A stretch of 64,000 bases of DNA from Calditrichia bacterium. Lineage in GTDB: Bacteria; Calditrichota; Calditrichia; RBG-13-44-9; J075. The notes under the pieces were generated by a model. It was not told where the DNA came from. It did no database searches and saw only the letters and a list, made by a program, of their open reading frames with translations. The stretch lies in contig JACKAP010000010.1 in the NCBI GenBank assembly GCA_020635015.1, positions 1 through 64,000 of the forward strand. Reading direction: 5' to 3'. The translations under genes were made by a program, and so were the position numbers. Of the stretch, positions 36,888 to 44,112 are shown piece after piece (the stretch's first letter is position 1; each line of letters begins with the position of its first letter).

Positions 36888-37453
36888 GATCCCTGCCCCT
36901 GCTGACCTTTTAAAATGTACGGGCGATCGCTGGGAACCCGTTGATAGGCTCCGGAAGGGCAGACGGTTGCGATAGCGCATTCATTGCAGTTCAGGCAGCG
37001 GTCGTGCCGGACCTGCAGGTAGAGCGACCCATTACCGAAGGCCCCGCATCCCTTGACGCATTTCCCGCAGCCGTTGCAGAGCGCCTCGGTAATGGTATAC
37101 TCATAATAGGGATTTTCGACGTAGGTTCGTTGAATCGCGCCGGTAGGGCATAGCTGGTTTTCGGCGGCCGTGTCCTGAATTTTTGCGCCGGGGCGATGGT
37201 AGCCGCCGCACAGTTGGCAGTAGCCGCAAACATCATAGGCATGCACACATTTCACCGCCGATTCGGTCAATACGCAATGGGTGGAGCAGCGCTCGCACTG
37301 CACGCATTTGTTGGGATCCAATTGCCACACGGTATTTTTCGCCGCCCTGCCGCCGATAAAACCGCCCATACCGCCGATGACGGCGGCGGTCATGGTGCGC
37401 AAGGCATCCTTGATAAATTCGCGGCGTCCCAGTTTTTCTTTTTCGTTATTCAT
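36884..37453 (-). CDS. Tat-exported NapG-like ferredoxin
   Basis: A protein of about 189 residues starts MNNEKEKLGRREFIKDALRT, a Tat signal with the twin arginines at GRREF. It has four cysteine groups for [4Fe-4S] clusters: CVQCERCSTHC, CGYCQLC with a late CP, CNGCGKCVKGC and CLNCNECAIATVCP. It is expected in the periplasm, taking electrons from the NapH-like protein encoded next to it. The start is moved to 37453 because the first 16 codons of the open frame have no role and the Tat signal starts here. Confidence 0.85.
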   Translation of the reverse strand: MNNEKEKLGRREFIKDALRTMTAAVIGGMGGFIGGRAAKNTVWQLDPNKCVQCERCSTHCVLTESAVKCVHAYDVCGYCQLCGGYHRPGAKIQDTAAENQLCPTGAIQRTYVENPYYEYTITEALCNGCGKCVKGCGAFGNGSLYLQVRHDRCLNCNECAIATVCPSGAYQRVPSDRPYILKGQQGQGS

Positions 37454-37510
37454 GGTAGCACTTCGCAGATATTTTTGATGAAGGCATAATTTGTCAAACA
37501 CTTAAGCATG

Positions 37511-37612
37511 TTTGCCACAGAGACACAGAGATCACAGAGAACTAACACTGACAACTGACAACTGACAATTGTCAACTATCTCTGTGAACTCTGTGCCTCT
37601 GTGGCGATAGTT
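37511..37612. repeat. Family D palindrome copy
   Basis: GCCACAGAGACACAGAGATC and the inverse CTCTGTGCCTCTGTGGC enclose repeats of ACAACTGAC. The right arm overlaps the last codons of the small Tat protein gene. Confidence 0.65.
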
Positions 37613-37833
37613 TTTAAGCGATCTTTTGCCGACTGCGCCGGCGGCAGCACGCAATTATTGAAAACCCGGCACCCATCGCAAATGCCCCGGCTGATACACA
37701 CCTGTGCGGGTTTCTCGGGTTTTTTCCGGAAAATCAGCGCTCCGGAAGCAATGGCCAGGGAGGTCAGCAGGCCATTGCGGAGACAGCTGCGCAGGAATTC
37801 TCTCCGATTCATTTCTCGATTTTTGCTTGACAT
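37576..37833 (-). CDS. Small Tat-type protein with four cysteines
   Basis: This 85-residue protein has a twin-arginine signal (NRREFLRSCLRNGLLTSLAI). A short domain with VCISRGICDGCRVFNNC follows, that is C-x5-C-x2-C-x5-C, able to hold a small iron-sulfur cluster or another metal. No family is recognised. The last 15 residues or so (from about KTIATEAQSS) are encoded by a family-D repeat, so the original end may have been shorter or different. An internal Met (37812) is also possible. It sits just behind the NapG-like gene and probably serves the same electron path. Confidence 0.6.
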   Translation of the reverse strand: MSSKNREMNRREFLRSCLRNGLLTSLAIASGALIFRKKPEKPAQVCISRGICDGCRVFNNCVLPPAQSAKDRLKTIATEAQSSQR

Positions 37834-37873
37834 ACATCATCCTTCAGGAATGATAACATTAGCTTGTTAATTA

Positions 37874-37964
37874 TTGCCACAGAGACACAGAGTTCACGGA
37901 GAACTGACAACTAAAAACTGACAACTGAAAACTAACTCTGTGACCTCTGTGCCTCTGTGGCAAA
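37874..37964. repeat. Family D palindrome copy
   Basis: GCCACAGAGACACAGAGTTC at the left and CTCTGTGCCTCTGTGGC at the right, with GACAACTGAAAAC-like words between. It fills the gap between the NHL-like gene and the small Tat gene. Confidence 0.7.
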
Positions 37965-37997
37965 AATGATTTGAGATTCGACCAAATTACACACTAC

Positions 37998-38975
37998 TCA
38001 GGATGAACGTTTCGCAAAGATCCGGATCATCCCGGTCTTCGGATCCAGCACTAAAATTTGGCCGCGGGAATCGACCGCCAGATCCAGCCCGACAGTTCCC
38101 TCCGCAAACTGATTGGGCGCGGCCACCACAGTGCGGAATTGACCAGTTGGATCATGAATTTTCACCCGAACCAGCCCCTTCTCGCTGGTCACAAACGAAC
38201 CGTCGGGAAGAATCGCCATGTGGGTCGGATTGCAGCATCCTCCAAAGCCTTCCAGATCGAAAGCCGTTTTTCGCCAGGAAGCGCGCAGTTTCCCCTCGAA
38301 AGTATAGTTCTCGAAGGTATGCAGGCCGGGATTGACCACCCACAGGAAGCCGTCGGGATCGATGGCGAGGTCGAAATAGAAACTGGGAATGATGAAACCC
38401 GGTCTTTCCGATTCCGGATCTTTTTCGCCGATCCTCCGGAGAAGATTACCGGCGGGATCGTACTGCAGCACCACCTTGTTCATTGCATCGGCCACAAACA
38501 CATCCCGTTCGCCGGCGGCGACGGAGGTAATGACGGCGCTTTCCGACTCTGCCACCCAGCTTCTGAGGGCCTTCCCATTCCGGTCCAGTACTGCTACGGT
38601 ATGATTCAACCCGAGATAAATAAGCTGATCCGGCGACAGAGTGACGCATTTTGCTTCGTGGCCGAGATCGATCCGGGAGATTTCATCGCCTGCCGGATCA
38701 AAAATCGCCAGTTGCTCGTCGCCGGTGACGTAAATTTTGTCATCAGCGTCACAGGCCATCCCGTACAATTCCCGGAAGGCCGGTTTGATCTGCCGCACCT
38801 CAGTGTAACCAATTAGCGCCGGATCCACTTTTTTATAGTCATCAATATTGTAGAGAATGGCCGCTTCCGGCGGTTTGTTGACCGCGCTTGAGGTGCGGTT
38901 GCTGGAAAAAATAATTCCGGCAAGCACCGCCGCCACCGCGAGGGCGATTCCCACGTAAGTTAAAATTTTTCCCAT
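37998..38975 (-). CDS. Membrane-anchored NHL-like six-bladed beta-propeller
   Basis: A protein of about 325 residues has one N-terminal membrane anchor (ILTYVGIALAVAAVLAGIIF). NHL-type propeller blades follow: DKIYVTGDEQLAIFDPAG, LIYLGLNHTVAVLDRNG, AVDSRGQILVLDPKTGMIRIF. It should face the periplasm and may bind a protein partner or a small ligand. The start at 38975 has GGGGAG seven bases upstream; the 17 extra codons of the open frame come from repeat A2. It is part of the redox region by position, with a family-D gap between. Confidence 0.75.
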   Translation of the reverse strand: MGKILTYVGIALAVAAVLAGIIFSSNRTSSAVNKPPEAAILYNIDDYKKVDPALIGYTEVRQIKPAFRELYGMACDADDKIYVTGDEQLAIFDPAGDEISRIDLGHEAKCVTLSPDQLIYLGLNHTVAVLDRNGKALRSWVAESESAVITSVAAGERDVFVADAMNKVVLQYDPAGNLLRRIGEKDPESERPGFIIPSFYFDLAIDPDGFLWVVNPGLHTFENYTFEGKLRASWRKTAFDLEGFGGCCNPTHMAILPDGSFVTSEKGLVRVKIHDPTGQFRTVVAAPNQFAEGTVGLDLAVDSRGQILVLDPKTGMIRIFAKRSS

Positions 38976-39003
38976 AAAGGCTCCCCATATTTTGCGTGCA
39001 CCG

Positions 39004-39298
39004 AAAGTACACGTCAAGAGTTTCAATAGAACGCGGATGACGCGGATTTTTCAACTGATGTATATACTACTGCATACGATACTGCTTATAACCCTCGGCG
39101 AACTCCTTCGGAATGACACAAATGTTGTCATTTCGAACGTAATTTGTTAGAAATCTGTTAGAGCAAGAAACCAGGTTTGCCTTGCAATGTTCTTTGACAA
39201 AAGGAACCTTATATTTAATGCATTAATCCGCGGAAATCCGCGTCATCCGCGTTCTATTTCGGCTATTATGGGCCTCAAGATTCTTTTGCCCTGTACTG
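39004..39298. repeat. MITE-like element, family A copy 2
   Basis: The left end is AAAGTACACGTCAAGAG followed by AACGCGGATGACGCGG. The right end is the inverse, CCGCGTCATCCGCGTTC, ending CCTGTACT. It matches copy 1 at both ends. A family-B-like sequence is nested in its middle. Its right part encodes the last residues of the PQQ-like protein at 39223. Confidence 0.72.
39056..39170. repeat. Family B-like sequence, copy 4 (nested in A2)
   Basis: CCTTCGGAATGACACAAATG, GTCATTTCGAACGTAATTTG and TTAGAAATCTGTTAGAGC match the family-B core, but the ends are worn. It lies in the loop of A2. Confidence 0.55.
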
Positions 39299-40812
39299 CG
39301 GCCTGCGCCGACGTCAAGGCAGCGCATCTCCTTAGAATCCCGCACCAGTAGCCGGCCGCCGGCCAGGGCCATCGGTCCCCAGGCATCATGGCCGTCCAGC
39401 ACTTTCGCCTGAGCAAGCGGTTGATAAGCGCTCGTCGAGGCTTCCAATAATGTCAGCACCCCATCGTCGCTTAACACAAACATCTTGTCGTCGGCAAACA
39501 GGAACGGTCCCAGGCCGAAGCGGTTGGTCTTGCCGCTGGCCCAGATCAGTTGGGTGCAATCATCCGGATGATAGCAGACCAGTTGATTGCGCAAGATGCC
39601 GGCATCTTTCGGCTGGATGCTGAAGAGAAATCCCTGGTAAAGTACCGGGGTCTGCTGCTCGGAAGCGAGGCCGTCCGCCGATTTGTATTCCAGAAGTTTC
39701 TGAACCGAATAGTGCCCCCCGGCCTCGCTCACTTTCAGCATCATGCCGCCGGCGCCGTACCCGGCGGTCATGAAAATCCGGCCGTCATCAAAAATCACCG
39801 GCGATGGTGCAATCACCGAGGAGGTAAACGCGGTCGTTTCCCACAGGACTTGACCGGCATCTGCGCCTTCCGCGGAAACACCGGCCATGCCTCCGATGGC
39901 GCAGTAGACATACATTTTCCGGCCGTTTAGGGTCATCGGCATCACCGATGAATGGGACATTTGCCAGCCGCTGGGATTGGGGGTTTTCCAGACGACTTTT
40001 CCGCTGGCGCAATCGACTCCGATCAATAGCGATGTGCCGGCAGGTGCAATGACCGCCAGCGAGTCGTCGATCAGGGGACATTGACCGGTGTACCAAAGCG
40101 GCGTTTCCGTGCCATATTCTTTTTCCAGGTCGATTCCCCAGATAAAATCACCGCTTCGGGAATCGGCGCACATCACCTGGCATCTTGGGCCGATGGTCAC
40201 CACATACCGGCCGGTGACCGCCGGGATGGTGCGCGACATGCCGTGGTTCCGTTTCACCCGCACTCTATACCACCTGCGCCAGATTTCCCTGCCGTCGGCC
40301 AGCGAAAAACAGCGCAGGGCATCGGCCTTGTTTTCCTCGTCGTAGTCGAGCAGATACACCCGGCCGTCGAATACCACCGGTGCTGCATGACCTTCACCCA
40401 GCGCAACCGACCAGAGCACTTCCGGTCCGCCGGCCGGCCAGCTATTGGCAAGGGGGACTTTTTCGGTGTTGATGTTGTCAAAATTTTCGCCGCGAAATCG
40501 CGGCCAGGAACCGGGTAATGTTGATTCCCGGCCGTCAAAAGAGTCGAAAAATTCGCCAATGCGGATTACCTCGGCATGTCCGGCAGATCCCGGAATTACC
40601 GGAGCATGATCCATTCCCGGGACGTGTATGGCAAAATCGGCCGTGGGGTCATAGGCCAGCCACCAGGCGAGGCAGATGACGGCAAGCATGGCAGTCACCG
40701 CCGCAGACCAAACCGAGGCGTGTTTTTGACTTTCTGAATGTATTGCTTTTTGCGCCACCGGAGACCTCTTCCAGACACCCTCAACAGAATTTCTTTGGCA
40801 AAAGAACGCCAT
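39223..40812 (-). CDS. Membrane-anchored PQQ-like beta-propeller protein, second copy
   Basis: This 529-residue protein has one membrane segment (about residues 34-52). A PQQ-like propeller follows, beginning WPRFRGENFDNINTEKVPL. Blade ends are GREIWRRWY, GDFIWGIDLE, GKVVWKTPN and GQVLWETTAF. It resembles the protein at 33839 but has a single anchor. The final residues (from about QKNLEAHNSR) are encoded inside repeat A2, which supplies the stop codon. A GTG at 40758 with AGAGG upstream is another possible start. It is the first gene of the minus-strand redox run. Confidence 0.78.
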   Translation of the reverse strand: MAFFCQRNSVEGVWKRSPVAQKAIHSESQKHASVWSAAVTAMLAVICLAWWLAYDPTADFAIHVPGMDHAPVIPGSAGHAEVIRIGEFFDSFDGRESTLPGSWPRFRGENFDNINTEKVPLANSWPAGGPEVLWSVALGEGHAAPVVFDGRVYLLDYDEENKADALRCFSLADGREIWRRWYRVRVKRNHGMSRTIPAVTGRYVVTIGPRCQVMCADSRSGDFIWGIDLEKEYGTETPLWYTGQCPLIDDSLAVIAPAGTSLLIGVDCASGKVVWKTPNPSGWQMSHSSVMPMTLNGRKMYVYCAIGGMAGVSAEGADAGQVLWETTAFTSSVIAPSPVIFDDGRIFMTAGYGAGGMMLKVSEAGGHYSVQKLLEYKSADGLASEQQTPVLYQGFLFSIQPKDAGILRNQLVCYHPDDCTQLIWASGKTNRFGLGPFLFADDKMFVLSDDGVLTLLEASTSAYQPLAQAKVLDGHDAWGPMALAGGRLLVRDSKEMRCLDVGAGRSTGQKNLEAHNSRNRTRMTRISAD

Positions 40813-40990
40813 CTAGGCCCAAAATACAACGCAAAGTGCTCCCAAAGACATGATATATATTAGGTTTTGACATGATTCTTCGACGGGAAACACCAATATT
40901 TTCCCAGGTGACAAAGCCGCTTCAGGGATGAATTATGAGTATTTCACCATACCGCTATCAATCCAATATTTTACCTTGCATTTAAAAATA

Positions 40991-41008
40991 AGTGAACATA
41001 TATTCACT
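40991..41008. promoter_or_regulatory. Possible repressor operator upstream of the VOC gene
   Basis: AGTGAA-CATATA-TTCACT is an 18-bp palindrome in an AT-rich stretch about 155 bp upstream of the VOC/PhnB gene. The size and symmetry suit a MarR- or TetR-type dimer. No such regulator gene is nearby. Confidence 0.35.
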
Positions 41009-41036
41009 CAAATCAGAGCTGTTAAGCAAGGCTTTT

Positions 41037-41134
41037 GGTATAATCGGGACCTGCGCTTGGACCATCCGGCACCATGCCCCATGCACCTTGCCCCATGCGA
41101 AAGCTCTGGGGATTAGACCGTGCTCAGCATGAAC
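41037..41134. repeat. Partial family C element, copy 3
   Basis: It contains GGGACCTGCGCTTG, GCACCATGCCCCATGC and CCGTGCTCAGCATGAAC, matching the right half of copies C1 and C2. The left half is missing. The rest of the 350-bp gap upstream has only the possible operator. Confidence 0.6.
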
Positions 41135-41164
41135 AAATCAAAAATAGATTGAAAGGAGACAATC

Positions 41165-42034
41165 ATGCAAAAAATCACCCCGCATTTATGGTTTGATAAA
41201 GAAGCCAAAGCGGCGGCGGAGTTCTACACGTCGATTTTTGATGATTCCAAGATCCACTTCATCAACCAAATAAAAGATACCCCCTCAGGCGATTGCGACA
41301 TCGTCGGATTTCAGGTTATGGGTTATGATTTCATGGCGATCAGCGCAGGCCCGATGTTCAAGATCAATCCATCGATATCATTCCACATCCGGTGCAGGAC
41401 CGTCGAGGAGGTGGATGCAATCTGGCATAAGCTCTCCGATGGCGGCACCGTCATGATGGAACTGGGGAGCTATCCCTTCAGCAAGCGGTATGGCTGGATT
41501 CAGGACCGCTACGGCGTTTCCTGGCAGGTGATCCACACCGAAGGCGATTTCCGGCAGCGGATCATGCCGGCGTTGATGTTTGTCGGTGATGTCTGCGGCA
41601 AGTCGGAAGCAGCAATGCAATTCTACGCATCGGTTTTCCCGAACTCGAAAGTCCAGGTCTTGGCCCGCTACGCCGGGGGCGAAGGGCCAGACAGGGAAGG
41701 CACGGTGATGTATGCCCAATTCAATCTAAACGGCCAGGAGTTCAGCGCCATGGATTCCGCCATGATGCATAATTTTAGCTTCAATGAGGCCATCTCATTC
41801 ATTGTCAATTGTAAAGATCAGGCAGAGATCGATCATTATTGGGAAAAAATTTCGGCGGTGCCTCAGGCGGAACAATGCGGCTGGGTGAAAGATAAATATG
41901 GGCTCTCATGGCAAATCATTCCGGAAAACATGGGGGAACTGATGGGAAAGAACCCGGCGAAGACCACCCCGGCAATGCTCCGGATGAAGAAAATCATCAT
42001 CGCGGATCTTGAAAAGGCGGGAGAGGAAAAATGA
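41165..42034 (+). CDS. Tandem VOC/PhnB-like protein
   Basis: This 289-residue protein has two glyoxalase-fold halves: MQKITPHLWFDKEAKAAAEF (1-130) and RIMPALMFVGDVCGKSEAAM onward (about 136-270). Each half ends with W-x-x-D-x-Y-G-x-S-W-Q (GWIQDRYGVSWQVI; GWVKDKYGLSWQII). The family includes PhnB and 3-demethylubiquinone methyltransferase-like proteins. A metal-dependent enzyme or binding protein is likely, but the substrate is unknown. A good AAAGGAGAC ribosome site precedes the start. It stands alone. Confidence 0.88.
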   Translation: MQKITPHLWFDKEAKAAAEFYTSIFDDSKIHFINQIKDTPSGDCDIVGFQVMGYDFMAISAGPMFKINPSISFHIRCRTVEEVDAIWHKLSDGGTVMMELGSYPFSKRYGWIQDRYGVSWQVIHTEGDFRQRIMPALMFVGDVCGKSEAAMQFYASVFPNSKVQVLARYAGGEGPDREGTVMYAQFNLNGQEFSAMDSAMMHNFSFNEAISFIVNCKDQAEIDHYWEKISAVPQAEQCGWVKDKYGLSWQIIPENMGELMGKNPAKTTPAMLRMKKIIIADLEKAGEEK

Positions 42035-42130
42035 GTAAAGAAGCGCTGGCCATCCATCTCTTTCCCACCGGGTGAGAAAGGTATGGCAGCATAGATCCGG
42101 AATTAAGAATTGAGTAATAATTAACTTGTT

Positions 42131-42209
42131 AACTGCCGCCACAGAGACACCGAGTTCGCAGAGATATGATAACCAGTCTCTGTGCACTCTGTGTCTCTGT
42201 GGCAATTAA
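42131..42209. repeat. Family D palindrome copy
   Basis: GCCACAGAGACACCGAGTTC at the left is inverted at CTCTGTGTCTCTGTGGC at the right. It lies between the convergent VOC and delta-60 genes. Confidence 0.7.
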
Positions 42210-42263
42210 GTTTGTGATATCCGAGAAATTATTCTTTCATTGATCCTAAGCCGGCAAATTGGC

Positions 42264-43883
42264 TCATTGCAGCAGGATAAGTTTCCGCGAAGCCGAGCGT
42301 GGCCCGCTTTTCAACCGGTAGATATAGACACCGCTGGCGAGATTGCTTCCGGTAAACCGCACATGATATTCATGCCCCGCCTGCGCCACTTCATCAAACA
42401 ATGTCATTACTTTCTGCCCCATCAAGTTGTATACTTCGAGCGTTGTACGATAAGTTTTCGCTACGGTAAACCGGATTTCTGTCGAAGGGTTGAACGGGTT
42501 TGGATAATTTTGGGAGAGCATCAATTGCTCCGGTAACTCGAGGGCCGAAGTTATCCCGGTTGGCGCGCTGTTGTTATAACGGACAACTGCGACGGCATAG
42601 TCGCCTGATTGATCGTAGCTTGCGCCTGCCACGACAATTTTTCCATCGGCTTGCAGGGCAATCGCCTGGCCAAAATCATTGGTGCCAATTGGCGTCAGAG
42701 CGATCCCCCCGTTGGCAAAAGTGCTGTCCAGGCTGCCATTTTCCTTCAGGCGGACAACCGCAAAGTCGTAGCCCGAAACGGGATTCAAGGCCCAGCCCGC
42801 AGCAAGAATTTTTCCATCGGCCTGTATGGCGACAGAGAACGCCCCATCTTCTCCGGTCGAAACGTCGTTCCCGACCGCTATCCTAACTTTCCCATCTACG
42901 CCGAAGTTGTTGTCAAGACTTCCGTTCGAATTATAGCGAACGATTGCAAAATTATTATTAGACCCGACGAAGCTGGCGCCAACCACCACAATTTTTTCAT
43001 CATTTTGTAGCGCTATCGACCTCACACGGTCATCGGACAGCCCGACGGGTGTGGTCACTTTCCCGCCGGAGCCAAAGCTGTTATCCAGGCTGCCATTGGT
43101 ATGATACCGCACCAGTGCAAAATCGCGGTTTGACTGATTGTTGATATAATATCCCGCAACCACAATTTTTCCATCGGCCTGACATGCGCCCGCCCGGCCA
43201 AAATCGCTGCTCGCCCCCACAGCGGTCGTAACCTTTCCGCCGCTGCCAAAGCTATTATCCAGCGTTCCATTGGTGTTGAACCGAACGACCCCAAAGTCGA
43301 GATTTGATCCGTTATCACTTGAACCGACAACCAGAATTTTCCCATCGGCCTGGAGAATACCCGATAAGCCATAACCTTGCACGCCCAGACGCGTCGTCGC
43401 TATCCCCCCGGTTCCAAAACTGTTGTCCAGGCTGCCATTTACGTTGTATCGAAGGGCGGCAAAACGATATGCGGCGCCATCCCATCCTTGACCAGTAGCG
43501 ATGATGCGTCCGTCGGATTGGATAAGGACGCCTTGGCTGAGGTCAAGGCCGGCACCAATCGGCGTTGTGACGATTCCCCCTGCCCCAAAGCTGTCGTCCA
43601 GGCTGCCGTTTACATTATACCGAACCAAAGCGATGTCATTATTCAGGTTGCTCGGCGACCCGCTGATATAGCTTTCTCCGGCGACGACAATTTTCCCATC
43701 CGACTGGATGGCAACCGAATAGGCCGCATCGTAACCGGGCCCTATTTGCGTCGTAACCTTCCCGCCAATACCAAATAAAGTGTCCAGTGTGCCGTCCTGG
43801 CTTAAGCTGAATGTCGAAAAAACACCCATTAGCAAAAATCCATATAACACAAGCGAGAAATGATATCTTATGAAATCGCACAT
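42264..43883 (-). CDS. Secreted delta-60 repeat protein with T9SS sorting domain, second copy
   Basis: A protein of about 539 residues has a signal peptide (FSLVLYGFLLMGVFSTFSLS). It then carries eight delta-60 blades, each with the loop N-G-S-L-D-x-S-F-G-x-G-G (for example NVNGSLDDSFGAGGIVTTP). The C-terminal T9SS sorting domain is YPNPFNPSTEIRF through LASGVYIYRLKSG. It lacks the extra beta domain of the 27300 protein. The start at 43883 has AGGGAG seven bases upstream; a Met one codon earlier is equally possible, and the longer frame to 43961 is not supported. Confidence 0.9.
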   Translation of the reverse strand: MCDFIRYHFSLVLYGFLLMGVFSTFSLSQDGTLDTLFGIGGKVTTQIGPGYDAAYSVAIQSDGKIVVAGESYISGSPSNLNNDIALVRYNVNGSLDDSFGAGGIVTTPIGAGLDLSQGVLIQSDGRIIATGQGWDGAAYRFAALRYNVNGSLDNSFGTGGIATTRLGVQGYGLSGILQADGKILVVGSSDNGSNLDFGVVRFNTNGTLDNSFGSGGKVTTAVGASSDFGRAGACQADGKIVVAGYYINNQSNRDFALVRYHTNGSLDNSFGSGGKVTTPVGLSDDRVRSIALQNDEKIVVVGASFVGSNNNFAIVRYNSNGSLDNNFGVDGKVRIAVGNDVSTGEDGAFSVAIQADGKILAAGWALNPVSGYDFAVVRLKENGSLDSTFANGGIALTPIGTNDFGQAIALQADGKIVVAGASYDQSGDYAVAVVRYNNSAPTGITSALELPEQLMLSQNYPNPFNPSTEIRFTVAKTYRTTLEVYNLMGQKVMTLFDEVAQAGHEYHVRFTGSNLASGVYIYRLKSGPRSASRKLILLQ

Positions 43884-44062
43884 CATGCATCTCCCTGAAT
43901 AACATTTTATACGTTTCCCATTAGATCGTAATTTATCAAAAAATGAGAAGCGTGCGTACAATTATTCGCAATTACCCAAATTAGTTGTATCGCCATGGTA
44001 ATATCAGAACCGGATTTTTCAAAAATGATGCCAGCCGGTCATCATCGATTAAAGCGAAATTT

Positions 44063-44103
44063 TAGCAAGAAAATTCGGTTTGTTACTCCGAATTTTCTTG
44101 CTA
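44063..44103. promoter_or_regulatory. 16-bp perfect inverted repeat just upstream of the DUF4143 gene
   Basis: TAGCAAGAAAATTCGG (44063-44078) and its exact inverse (44088-44103) are separated by 9 bp. The right arm ends nine bases before the ATG, where a ribosome site should be. No Shine-Dalgarno is seen. It could be an operator, a translation-controlling hairpin or an insertion scar. Confidence 0.6.
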
Positions 44104-44112
44104 TATTACACC

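Noticed and set aside
33839..40812. PQQ-dependent alcohol or glucose dehydrogenases
   Set aside because: The propellers carry the tryptophan-docking repeats, but I see no catalytic Asp/Glu or calcium-site pattern and no haem motif. They are called PQQ-like folds only.
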